From: Mesorhizobium atlanticum
GTDB lineage: Bacteria > Pseudomonadota > Alphaproteobacteria > Rhizobiales > Rhizobiaceae
NCBI RefSeq assembly: GCF_003289965.1
Contig: NZ_QMBQ01000002.1
Location: forward strand, 248,001-312,000
Reading direction: 5' to 3'
Length of the DNA: 64,000 nucleotides
Numbering within the stretch: the first letter of the stretch is position 1; every line of letters starts with the position of its first letter. Positions 19,753 to 27,809 of the stretch are shown in pieces. Below the pieces are notes generated by a model that was not told where the DNA came from, ran no database searches, and was given only the letters and a program-made list of their open reading frames with translations. A program made the position numbers and the translations under genes.

Positions 19753-20790
19753 ATGACGCTTCCATCGCAAATGCGGGGTCTGCTGCTTGTCGGCGACGGC
19801 TATACGAAGACGCCTTCCGCGGCCGCGCTGGAGGCGATGGAGCCTTACCTTGAGCCCGGCAGCATAGCCGTGCCGGTGCCCGGGCCGACACAGGCGCTGA
19901 TCAAGGTCAGCCTCGCCTCGATCAACCCCTCCGATATCGCCTTCATCAAGGGCCAGTACGGCCAGCCGCGGGTCAAGGGCCGTCCGGCGGGCTTTGAAGG
20001 CGTCGGCGTCGTCGTCGCCACCGGCGATGATCCCTATGCCAGGAGCCTGGCGGGAAAGCGGGTCGCCTTCGCCACCGGCGTGTCGAACTGGGGCGCCTGG
20101 GCGGATTATGCCGTTGCCGAGGCCGCGTCCTGCATCCCGCTGATCGACACGGTGCGCGACGAGGACGGCGCCGCGATGATCGTCAACCCACTGACCGCCT
20201 TGGCCATGTTCGACATCGTCAAGCAGGAGGGCGAAAAGGCCTTCATCATGACCGCCGGCGCCAGCCAGCTCTGCAAGCTGATCATCGGGCTGGCGAAGGA
20301 GGAAGGTTTCCGGCCGATCGTCACCGTGCGCCGTGACGAGCAGATCCAACTGCTGAAGACCCTCGGCGCCGCCCATGTGCTCAATGAGAAGGCGGCGGAT
20401 TTCGAGGCCGTGCTGCGCGAAACCATGAAGGCCGAGCAGCCGCGCATCTTCCTCGACGCGGTCACCGGCCCGCTGGCTTCGAGTATTTTCAATGCCATGC
20501 CGAAACGCGCGCGCTGGATCGTCTATGGCCGGCTTGACGCCGAGCCGACGGTGATCCGCGAGCCGGGGCAACTGATCTTCCAGCACAAACGCGTCGAGGG
20601 TTTCTGGCTGGCCGAATGGATGCGCCAGTTCCGCGACAGGTTGGGTCCGGCGGTGCTGGAGGCGCAGAAGCGCTTTTCCGACGGACGCTGGTCGACCGAC
20701 GTCACGGCGGTCGTGCCGCTGGACGAGGCGATGGCACGGCTGCCAGCCGAGCTCGCAAAGCCCAACGGAAAGGTGTTTATCAGACCGTAA
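19753..20790 (+). CDS. MDR-superfamily zinc-type alcohol dehydrogenase / quinone oxidoreductase-like
   Basis: A 345-residue medium-chain dehydrogenase/reductase. The GroES-like N-terminal half has LASINPSDIAFIKGQYGQ, where the Asn-Pro-Ser-Asp replaces the catalytic zinc cysteine; this marks the zinc-free quinone-oxidoreductase/enoyl-reductase branch. The nucleotide-binding half has TAGASQLCKLIIGLAKEEG, and the C-terminal part carries the usual QFRDRLGPA region. It starts 5 bp after the acyl-CoA dehydrogenase stop and is surely cotranscribed. It probably reduces an enoyl or keto intermediate with NADPH. Confidence 0.85.
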   Translation: MTLPSQMRGLLLVGDGYTKTPSAAALEAMEPYLEPGSIAVPVPGPTQALIKVSLASINPSDIAFIKGQYGQPRVKGRPAGFEGVGVVVATGDDPYARSLAGKRVAFATGVSNWGAWADYAVAEAASCIPLIDTVRDEDGAAMIVNPLTALAMFDIVKQEGEKAFIMTAGASQLCKLIIGLAKEEGFRPIVTVRRDEQIQLLKTLGAAHVLNEKAADFEAVLRETMKAEQPRIFLDAVTGPLASSIFNAMPKRARWIVYGRLDAEPTVIREPGQLIFQHKRVEGFWLAEWMRQFRDRLGPAVLEAQKRFSDGRWSTDVTAVVPLDEAMARLPAELAKPNGKVFIRP

Positions 20791-20994
20791 ACGGCCGCTC
20801 GCATTTATCGGCCAACGCCTTTGAACACAAAGCCGTGATCAACTGGTGCGCGGCAGAAAAATGCCGCTGTTCCCCAATCCTTTGCGTCCCGCGCCGGCAT
20901 CGGATTTTCTATTCCGCTTGGACGTGATATCTGGCCGGCGCTGAAGATCAAGCGGCGATGGGAAAGCCTTCCTGGTCGGAACGCGGGGTGCGCT

Positions 20995-22161
20995 ATGGTG
21001 ATTACCAAGCCGGTTTTCGACCGTCTGGGACTCTTGCTGTGGGTCGGAGCTTTTGCAGTCGTCCTTGCCATGACTTGGTGGGCGCCGAGCGCCCATTCGG
21101 TCGTGCCGATCTATAGAAATGGGAGCGAAGCTTTTGTCGCCGCGCGCCCTCTTTACCAAGTCCATGTTGCCATGGGTTTTCTCTACGCGCCCGCCTTTGC
21201 CGTGGTTTACATTCCACTCATGAAGCTTGGGCCGCATGTGGGCGATCTGCTGTGGCACATGATCGGATTCGGCGTTCTGACCTTTGCCGCGATGCGCCAG
21301 GTGCGCAAGGTGGGCGGCGAGGAGCAGGCATGGCTCCTGTCCTTCGGTCTCTTCCTCGCCCTGCCGGTTTCGCTGGCAGCGCTTCGCAATGGCCAGGCGA
21401 CGATCCTGCTTACCGGGGCGTGCTGGTTTCTGACGCTGTCGGCACTCGAGGGGCGCCGCGCCGAATGCTTCTTCTGGGCCATGCTTGCGATCACCGCCAA
21501 GCCGACGGCGATCATCATGCTGCTGCTGGCGGGCGCGCTGCGTCCCAGGCTGATACCGGTCCTGGCGCTGGCGGTGATTGTCGTGCTCGTCATCCCCTAC
21601 GGCTTTGCGTCCGCAGGCTATATCAACGCCCAGTATTACGATTTCTTCCGGATGCTCACTTCGATGACTGTTGACCCGACCGGCCCCTTCGTCCCGGCCG
21701 ATTTCACGGCGCCTTTCACAAGGTTCGGGATGACGCTCCCGGCATTAGACGCGACAATCGTGCGCGTCGTCGCGGGCTCGCTTACGCTGTGGGTGGTGCT
21801 CCAATTCGACCGCAGGTTGGACCCGAACGTCAGCGGTCTGGCCATCTTCCTCACCGCGGCGTCCTATATGTGCGTCTTCAATCCGCGGGTCGAGCAGAAC
21901 ACTTATGCCATGGTGGCGGTGCCGGCAGGCCTGTCCATTGCTTTGCTGTGGCGGGAGAAAGGACCCGTGATCATGCGACGGTTACTGGCTGCGCTCCTCC
22001 TCGTCACGGGACTGACCAGTGTCGATACTCGGCTGCACGACCTTTTCCACCCGTGGTTCTGGCCAATCGGCATCAGCATTGTTGCTTGCCTGCTCATCGG
22101 CTGGTTCTGGGCGCGAGGCAAACAGAATATGCCGGCCGCGGGAGCCGTCGCGCATGGCTGA
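20995..22161 (+). CDS. GT87/DUF2029-type polyprenyl-phosphate-sugar glycosyltransferase
   Basis: A 388-residue polytopic membrane protein with about ten hydrophobic helices. The conserved early loop WAPSAHSVVPIYRNG and the segment AAFAVVYIPL-type FLYAPAFAVVYIPLMKLG match the DUF2029 / glycosyltransferase 87 architecture, as does RNGQATILLTGACWF in the middle. Such enzymes use lipid-linked sugars on the outer face of the inner membrane. First of four genes overlapping by 4-8 bp (GT87, GT2, deacetylase, GtrA), so I infer it is the transferase that moves the modified sugar to the final acceptor. Confidence 0.8.
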   Translation: MVITKPVFDRLGLLLWVGAFAVVLAMTWWAPSAHSVVPIYRNGSEAFVAARPLYQVHVAMGFLYAPAFAVVYIPLMKLGPHVGDLLWHMIGFGVLTFAAMRQVRKVGGEEQAWLLSFGLFLALPVSLAALRNGQATILLTGACWFLTLSALEGRRAECFFWAMLAITAKPTAIIMLLLAGALRPRLIPVLALAVIVVLVIPYGFASAGYINAQYYDFFRMLTSMTVDPTGPFVPADFTAPFTRFGMTLPALDATIVRVVAGSLTLWVVLQFDRRLDPNVSGLAIFLTAASYMCVFNPRVEQNTYAMVAVPAGLSIALLWREKGPVIMRRLLAALLLVTGLTSVDTRLHDLFHPWFWPIGISIVACLLIGWFWARGKQNMPAAGAVAHG

Positions 22162-23122
22162 GAGGCTCGACGTCATCGCGCCGTTCTTCAACGAGGCCGA
22201 ATCCGCGATCGCCTTCGTCGGGCTGCTCGACAGGCTCGAGGCTGCCGTGGCGGAGCGCTTCGGCATGACGGTGCGCAAGATACTCGTCGATGACGGCAGC
22301 CACGACGGCAGCGCCGAGACGTTCGCGGCAGCGCTGTCCGGCTCCTGGGAGATCGTGCGGCTCAGCCGCAATTTCGGCAAGGAAGCGGCGGTGCTCGCCG
22401 GCCTCGACCATTCCCGCGGCGACCTGGTCCTGATCATGGACTCCGACCTGCAGCATTCCATGGACATCAGCCTGAAGATGATCGGGGAGCTGGTCGACAA
22501 CCCGGAGATCGATGTCGTTTTTGCGCAGAACGACCGGCGCGAGGGAAGCTGGCGGCGCAGCCAGCTGGCGCGGCTTTTCTACAAGCTGATCAACAGCAGC
22601 CAGCGTTTCGATATCCCCGAAAATGCCGGGGACTTCCGCGTCATGCGCGGCGCGGTGGCGCGTGCCTTGACCCGCGTGCGCGACAAGCGTCGTTTCAACA
22701 AGGGCCTGTTCGCCTGGGCGGGCTTTCGCCAGAAGGCGGTGCTTTATTCGCCGGAAAGCCGCGCCGGCGGCACGTCGAAATGGAGCCGGTTCAACCTGAT
22801 CGCGTTCTCGATCGAAGGGTTCACCTCGTTTTCCGTGATCCCGCTGCGCATCATCAGCCTCATAGGATTGCTGGCGGCATTTGCCGGTCTCGCCTACGGC
22901 GTGAAAGTGGTCTTCGAGGTGCTCTTCTTTGGTATCGCCGTGCCCGGCTATCCAAGCATCATGGTCGCCGTCGTGTTGCTGGGCGGCCTCAACCTGGCGC
23001 TGCTCGGCCTGATCGGCGAATATGTCTGGGTCACGCTCAGCGAAAGCAAGGACCGGCCCGTCTACATCGTGCGCGATGTCCTGTACGGCAACGCCGCCGA
23101 GCAGGTCACCCCCGGCAAATGA
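22154..23122 (+). CDS. GtrB/ArnC-like polyprenyl-phosphate glycosyltransferase (GT2)
   Basis: A 322-residue GT2 enzyme. The catalytic domain has VIAPFFNEAESA at the start, ILVDDGSHDGSAE (first Asp motif, residues about 45-57) and the DXD-like IMDSDLQHSMDI. LSRNFGKEAAVLAGLDH is typical of dolichol/undecaprenyl-phosphate hexosyl transferases. Two C-terminal membrane helices follow (from about residue 230). It likely makes polyprenyl-phosphate-sugar on the cytosolic face. The start overlaps the GT87 gene by 8 bp and its stop overlaps the deacetylase start in ATGA. Confidence 0.9.
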   Translation: MAERLDVIAPFFNEAESAIAFVGLLDRLEAAVAERFGMTVRKILVDDGSHDGSAETFAAALSGSWEIVRLSRNFGKEAAVLAGLDHSRGDLVLIMDSDLQHSMDISLKMIGELVDNPEIDVVFAQNDRREGSWRRSQLARLFYKLINSSQRFDIPENAGDFRVMRGAVARALTRVRDKRRFNKGLFAWAGFRQKAVLYSPESRAGGTSKWSRFNLIAFSIEGFTSFSVIPLRIISLIGLLAAFAGLAYGVKVVFEVLFFGIAVPGYPSIMVAVVLLGGLNLALLGLIGEYVWVTLSESKDRPVYIVRDVLYGNAAEQVTPGK

Positions 23123-23940
23123 CCCGGCCCATCCGCCTGATCGCCGACGATTACGGGCTGGCGCCGGGCGTGTCGGACGCGATCCTCGAGCTGATCGAGC
23201 GCGGCCGCCTGACCGGAACCGGCTGCATGACCGGTTTTCCCGAGTGGGAGGCGGCGGCGGCGCGCATCAGGCCCTTTCGCGGCAGGGCTGCCATCGGGCT
23301 GCATCTGACCCTTACAGATCAGATTGCCGCGGCCGGCCCCTCCAGCCTCGCGCCGGAAGGCAAGCTGCCCGGGCTGTCTTCCCTTGCGCTGCCGGTGCGG
23401 CGCGGGCGCATCGACGAGCGGGACGTTCACGCCGAACTCGACGCGCAATATGGCCGCTTCGTCGAAATGCTGGCCGGCCCGCCCGACTATATCGACGGAC
23501 ACCAGCATGTGCATTTTCTTCCCATGGTGCGAAACTGGTTGCTTGCGCGGTTCGGGGCAAGCGCGCGCAAACCGGCGCTGAGAGGGGCACCGGGACTTCC
23601 GGGCATGGATGCGGCGGCGCCCAAGATCGCGGCGGTCGCCGCTCTGGCCGCCGGCTTCAACGGATCGATGCGACGGGCTGGCTTCAGCGTCATGACGCCG
23701 CTTTCCGGTATCTATGACTGGCGGCAGCCTGAGAAGTTCGCTTCAACGCTGCGCGCTGCAATCAAGACCTTGCCCGAACAAGGCGTGTTCATGTGCCATC
23801 CGGGCCATGTCGACGACATTTTGCGCGCGCGGGACCCGATGCAAGCCGTGCGCGAGGTTGAGTACACGGTTCTTTCCTCGCAGGCTTTCGGCGACATCCT
23901 CGACAAGGCCGGAGTGCGCGTCATGGACGGCGGCGCATGA
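23119..23940 (+). CDS. YdjC/ChbG/HpnK/NaxD-family carbohydrate deacetylase
   Basis: A 273-residue YdjC-fold hydrolase with all family metal and catalytic residues: Asp10-Asp11 in IADDYGL, His62 in GLHLTLTD, and His128 in DGHQHVHF. The family removes N-acetyl groups from oligosaccharide or lipid-linked amino sugars; ChbG acts on chitobiose, HpnK on hopanoid glucosamine and NaxD on undecaprenyl-phosphate-GalNAc. No signal peptide is present, so it works in the cytosol. Sitting between a GtrB-like transferase and GtrA in a fully overlapping operon, it most likely acts on the polyprenyl-phosphate-linked sugar. Confidence 0.87.
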   Translation: MTRPIRLIADDYGLAPGVSDAILELIERGRLTGTGCMTGFPEWEAAAARIRPFRGRAAIGLHLTLTDQIAAAGPSSLAPEGKLPGLSSLALPVRRGRIDERDVHAELDAQYGRFVEMLAGPPDYIDGHQHVHFLPMVRNWLLARFGASARKPALRGAPGLPGMDAAAPKIAAVAALAAGFNGSMRRAGFSVMTPLSGIYDWRQPEKFASTLRAAIKTLPEQGVFMCHPGHVDDILRARDPMQAVREVEYTVLSSQAFGDILDKAGVRVMDGGA

Positions 23941-24347
23941 GTAATGCCGGTCAGCCGCAGCGTTCGACCGGCAGCAAGATCGTTCGCTTCGCCTTGGTCG
24001 GGCTGGTCAACACCGGCATCGACCTCACCGCATTTTTCCTGCTGCTCAAGCTCGCGGTACCGGCTTTGGCCGCCAATGTCGGCGCCTGGTTCGTTGCGGT
24101 CCTCTTCTCCTTCGTGGCGAACCGCTTCTGGTCGTTCGAGCGGGACCCGGACATCCGGCTGCACCACTCCTTCCTGCGCTTCGTCTCGCTGGGAGCGCTG
24201 ATTTCGCTTGGTGTTTCCAGTCTCTCGATCGCAGCACTGGCTGGGGCCATCGGCGTGTGGCCGGCCAAGATCGTTGGCGTCGTGGTCGCGGCCGTACTGA
24301 ATTTCCTGGCCGCGCGCTGGTCGATCGAGGGGCGGCTGGTGCGGTGA
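23937..24347 (+). CDS. GtrA-family membrane protein (lipid-linked sugar flippase candidate)
   Basis: A 136-residue protein with four hydrophobic helices and the GtrA signature: RFALVGLVNTGIDLTAFFLLL near the N-terminus in outline, then VAVLFSFVANRFWSF. GtrA proteins are thought to flip polyprenyl-phosphate-sugars made by GtrB partners. The gene begins within the deacetylase stop (ATGA) and closes the operon. The short basic C-terminus ends EGRLVR. Confidence 0.88.
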   Translation: MSNAGQPQRSTGSKIVRFALVGLVNTGIDLTAFFLLLKLAVPALAANVGAWFVAVLFSFVANRFWSFERDPDIRLHHSFLRFVSLGALISLGVSSLSIAALAGAIGVWPAKIVGVVVAAVLNFLAARWSIEGRLVR

Positions 24348-24374
24348 GTCAGGATTTTCGCGAAGGCCGAAATA

Positions 24375-25199
24375 TTAGCGCAAGCTTTCGAGCTCGCGGA
24401 TGCGCTTGGCGCCTGCCGCTTCCAATTGCCTCGTCACCGCGCCGATCAGTGTCTCGGCGACGACGAAGAGAGCGGCGGACGAATCCCACGCAGAAGGCAC
24501 CGCTGTGCGCCCGGCGATCACATGGCGCGCGAAGCGGGCGATCGGCGACAGCCACTGGTCGGTGAAGAGAATGATCTGCACGCCGCGGTGATGCGCCTTT
24601 TCGGCGAAGCGGACGAGACTTTCCTGGTAGCGGCGGATGTCGAAGATCACCAGAACGTCGCGCCTGCCCATGTCGATCAGCCGATCGCGCCAGATGCTTT
24701 CCTGGCCGGCGAGGTGGTAGACATCCGGCTGGATGATGGCGAGATGGGCGGCCATGTAGCGCGCCAGCGGATCGGTGAAGCGGCCGCCGATGAGGAAGGT
24801 CTTGCCGCGCCGCTCGGCAAGCCGCGCCGCGATGTCGGCCAGCTGTTTGTCGGTGAGGTGGCGGAACGTCTCGCGCAAATTGTCGAGCGTTGCCTCCAGC
24901 ATCGGCGAGACAGCGCCGCCGGTCGAGCCTGGATTGAGCGTGCGCGAGGCCGGCGACTGCAGTTGCGCCGCCAGCTCATCCTGCAGTGCCGACTGGAATT
25001 CGGGGTAGTTCTGGAAACCCAGTCTGGCGACGAAACGCAGGATCGTCGGCGAGGATACGCCGGCCGCGGCCGAGAATTCGGCGACCGTCTTCAGCCCGGT
25101 CAAAGGATAGTTGGCAATCAGCGTCTGGGCAGCGCGGCGCTCGCCGGCCGGCATCGCCCCGATGCGGTCAGAAATCAGTTCGGCAATGCTGGAAATCAT
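24375..25199 (-). CDS. RpiR/MurR-family transcriptional regulator
   Basis: A 274-residue regulator with an N-terminal HTH_6 domain (residues 1-77: ISDRIGAMPAGERRAAQTLI and TVAEFSAAAGVSSPTILRFVARLGF in outline) and a C-terminal SIS sugar-isomerase-fold domain (about 115-250) that normally binds a sugar phosphate or similar ligand. The ATG at 25199 follows GGGGGAAAACC. It is divergent from the amidohydrolase-permease-glutamine-synthetase genes, and an imperfect palindrome in the 143-bp gap fits its binding site. It likely controls that catabolic set. Confidence 0.87.
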   Translation of the reverse strand: MISSIAELISDRIGAMPAGERRAAQTLIANYPLTGLKTVAEFSAAAGVSSPTILRFVARLGFQNYPEFQSALQDELAAQLQSPASRTLNPGSTGGAVSPMLEATLDNLRETFRHLTDKQLADIAARLAERRGKTFLIGGRFTDPLARYMAAHLAIIQPDVYHLAGQESIWRDRLIDMGRRDVLVIFDIRRYQESLVRFAEKAHHRGVQIILFTDQWLSPIARFARHVIAGRTAVPSAWDSSAALFVVAETLIGAVTRQLEAAGAKRIRELESLR

Positions 25200-25249
25200 G
25201 GTTTTCCCCCACCCGTTGACCCGCCGCCGCCGTTTTCCCGAATTCGCGT

Positions 25250-25284
25250 TTGACAAAGCCGGTCAAACTGTATGAAATCATTCA
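25250..25284 (+). promoter_or_regulatory. Candidate promoter and RpiR operator
   Basis: TTGACA at 25250-25255 and TATGAA at 25271-25276 (15-bp spacer, slightly short) can serve as -35/-10 for the amidohydrolase gene. TGAAATCATTCA at 25273-25284 is a near-palindrome over the -10 box, of the TGAAAT/ATTTCA style reported for RpiR sites. Both assignments are inferred. Confidence 0.4.
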
Positions 25285-25342
25285 CAGGGACGCAATGAGA
25301 CAAAATACGTAACATAAGATACAGTGTCCCGCAGGGGACGAT

Positions 25343-26170
25343 ATGGAGAAAGCTCGGCCCGCCAGCCTTGCACCGTCTGAGACCGTAAGGGTGTCCAACC
25401 CCGGCGGCTCCAGTCCCTTCGTCTTCACCTGCGACCACGCTTCCAACTTCCTGCCCGCCGAATTCGGAACGCTCGGCCTGCCGGCCGCGGACCTTTCGCG
25501 CCACATCGCCTGGGACCCGGGCGCGCTGCCCGTCGCCAGCCGCATGGCCGAGGCGCTCGACGCCACCCTGATCGAGACCCGCGTGTCGCGGCTCGTTATC
25601 GACTGCAACAGGCCGCTCGATGCGCCCGACCTCGTTCCACCGGTCAGCGAGACGACAGTCATTCCCGGCAATGCCGGTCTTTCCGAGAAGCAGCGCGCCG
25701 CGCGGGTGGATCTGTCCTGGCGTCCTTTCCACGACACGATCGCGGGGATCATCGACGGCCGGCTTGCGCGTGGACAGGAGACGCGGCTGGTCTCGGTGCA
25801 CTCCTTCACGCCGGTCTACAAGGGCAAGAGCCGGCCCTGGCATATCGGCATCATCCATGATGAGGACCGCAGGCTGGCAGCGCCGCTGATATCGGCGCTG
25901 CAGCGGCTTTCCGGCGTCACCGTCGGCGTCAACGAACCCTATTCGCCGGCCGACCGCGTCTATTTCACGCTGGAGCGGCATGCGCGCTCGCGCGGCCTTG
26001 CCTGCGCGATGATCGAAATCCGCAACGATGAAATCGCCGGCGAGACCGGGCAGCGGAAATGGGCGGATCTGCTCACGGGCATCTTTTCTGATCTGGAGCC
26101 CGGGGAGGCCAGGGGCTCACGACAACGCACAATGGGAAAGTCAGTACGAACGGCCAGCCAAGAACTATAG
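25343..26170 (+). CDS. N-formylglutamate amidohydrolase family protein (HutG2-like)
   Basis: A 275-residue member of the FGase family. Recognised parts are FVFTCDHASNFLP (residues about 27-39), RLVIDCNRPLDAPDLVPPVSE and VSVHSFTPVY, which hold the acid and histidine residues of the metal centre. Family members hydrolyse N-acyl-glutamates such as N-formylglutamate. No histidine-degradation genes are nearby; the neighbours are amine permeases and a glutamylating synthetase, so a gamma-glutamyl or N-acyl amide could be the real substrate (inference). The last codons lie in a 40-bp block that recurs between the two following permease genes. Confidence 0.85.
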   Translation: MEKARPASLAPSETVRVSNPGGSSPFVFTCDHASNFLPAEFGTLGLPAADLSRHIAWDPGALPVASRMAEALDATLIETRVSRLVIDCNRPLDAPDLVPPVSETTVIPGNAGLSEKQRAARVDLSWRPFHDTIAGIIDGRLARGQETRLVSVHSFTPVYKGKSRPWHIGIIHDEDRRLAAPLISALQRLSGVTVGVNEPYSPADRVYFTLERHARSRGLACAMIEIRNDEIAGETGQRKWADLLTGIFSDLEPGEARGSRQRTMGKSVRTASQEL

Positions 26171-26182
26171 GGGAACTCCAAC

Positions 26183-27721
26183 ATGACAACGGATCACGCA
26201 GAGAAATCGGAGGACGTAAAAATCCTTCACAGCATGGGCTATGCCCAGGAATTGGCCCGCCGCATGAGCGGCTTCTCCAACTTCGCCATCTCCTTCTCGA
26301 TCATTTGTATCCTGGCAGGCGGCATCACGTCGTTCCCGCTGGCCATGGGGACCGGCAGCGGTTTCGAGGCGACCGTCGGCTGGATCATCGGCGGTCTCTT
26401 TGCGCTTGTGGTCGCGGCTTCGCTCGGCCAGATCGGCTCGGCCTATCCCACCGCCGGCGGCCTCTACCACTGGTCCTCGATTCTCGGTGGGCGCGGCTGG
26501 GGCTGGGCGACGGCCTGGATCAATCTGCTCGGCCTGATCTTCGTCGTCGCTTCGGTGAATGTCGGCGTCTACCTGCTGTTCCAGGGACTGGTCGCGGGGC
26601 CGATCTTCGGTTGGGACACGTCGACCTGGGGCTTCTGGCAGCAGACGACGGCGGTCGTCATCATCACCGTCACCCAGGGCCTGTTCAACCATCTCGGCAT
26701 CAAGACGACGACGATGCTGACCGACTTTTCGGGCTACCTCATCCTCGTTGTCGCGGTCGTGCTGACACTGACCTTCCTGATCTGGGGCGCGCATGGCTTC
26801 GAGCTGTCGCGGTTCACGACCTTCGTCAACACGACCGGCGATCTTGGCGGCGGCTACGTTCCGTCAGCCCGCACGGCATTCGTGGCCTTCCTGATCGGCC
26901 TCCTCTATCCGCTTTACACGATCACTGGCTTCGACGCCTCGGCGCATACCGCCGAGGAGACGCACAATGCGCGCGTCGCTGTGCCCAGAGGCATGATCCA
27001 CGCGGTTCTGTGGTCTCTCATCTTCGGCTTCGTCATGGCGGTTTCCTTCGTCGTCGCGAGCCCCGATCTCGTGGCGACCGCCAAGGATGGCGGCAATGCC
27101 TGGTTCAACCTGTTCAACAACCTGCCGGCGCCGACCTGGCTGAAGGATCTGCTCGGCATCGCCATCGTGGTGTCGAATTACCTGTGCGCTCTGGCCGGAC
27201 TGACGTCGACCTCGCGCATGATCTTCGCCTTCTCGCGTGACGGAGGCCTGCCGGGGTCGTCCTTGTGGAAGCAGGTTTCGCCGACCTGGCGCACGCCGGT
27301 GCCTGCCATCTGGCTCGGCGTCGTGCTGTCGATCGCCGCCACGCTTTATTCGCCGGCTTTCGCAGCTTTGGCGGCGGGCTGCGCTCTCTTCCTCTATGTC
27401 TCCTACGCCATGCCGGTGGCGGCGGGCCTGCTGGCGGAAGGCAAGACCTGGACCGAATTCGGCCCGTTCCGTCTCGGCGTCTGGTCGAAGCCTTTCGCCA
27501 TCGTTACCGTGCTCGGCGTCCTGGTGCTGATGTATGCCGGCATCCAACCGCCCTTCGACATCCTGATCAACTACGCCATCGGCCTGATCATTCTGCTTGT
27601 GGTCCTGTGGTTCGGTATTGAATCGCGGCGCTTCAAGGGTCCGCCTATCGGTGCCGACATCGCTCGTCGCGCCGCGGAGATAGCGGCGGCGGAAAAAGCC
27701 GTCGGCCAGACAGCGAGCTAA
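26183..27721 (+). CDS. APC-family amino acid/amine permease (copy 1)
   Basis: A 512-residue transporter with about twelve membrane helices. The N-terminus LHSMGYAQELARRMSGFSNFAISF leads into helix 1, and SAYPTAGGLYHW is the helix-3 motif of the amino acid transporter (AAT/ACT) branch that includes GABA and choline-like permeases. FDASAHTAEETHNA precedes the mid-protein helices. AGGGGA upstream of the ATG gives a strong start. It lies 12 bp after the amidohydrolase. A paralog follows, with the same N-terminal signature and the same upstream sequence. Confidence 0.9.
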   Translation: MTTDHAEKSEDVKILHSMGYAQELARRMSGFSNFAISFSIICILAGGITSFPLAMGTGSGFEATVGWIIGGLFALVVAASLGQIGSAYPTAGGLYHWSSILGGRGWGWATAWINLLGLIFVVASVNVGVYLLFQGLVAGPIFGWDTSTWGFWQQTTAVVIITVTQGLFNHLGIKTTTMLTDFSGYLILVVAVVLTLTFLIWGAHGFELSRFTTFVNTTGDLGGGYVPSARTAFVAFLIGLLYPLYTITGFDASAHTAEETHNARVAVPRGMIHAVLWSLIFGFVMAVSFVVASPDLVATAKDGGNAWFNLFNNLPAPTWLKDLLGIAIVVSNYLCALAGLTSTSRMIFAFSRDGGLPGSSLWKQVSPTWRTPVPAIWLGVVLSIAATLYSPAFAALAAGCALFLYVSYAMPVAAGLLAEGKTWTEFGPFRLGVWSKPFAIVTVLGVLVLMYAGIQPPFDILINYAIGLIILLVVLWFGIESRRFKGPPIGADIARRAAEIAAAEKAVGQTAS

Positions 27722-27736
27722 AGGCGACGCAATGCC

Positions 27737-27762
27737 GCCCGATCGGTCCAGGCCGATCGGGC
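27737..27762 (+). terminator. Hairpin between the duplicated permease genes
   Basis: GCCCGATCGG and CCGATCGGGC form a perfect 10-bp stem around a 6-nt loop. It lies 16 nt after the first permease stop. There is no T-run, so it may attenuate or stabilise rather than end the transcript. Confidence 0.5.
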
Positions 27763-27809
27763 ATCGACGTGCAGCACCGGCCAGCCAAGAACCATAGGGG
27801 AATTCCGAC

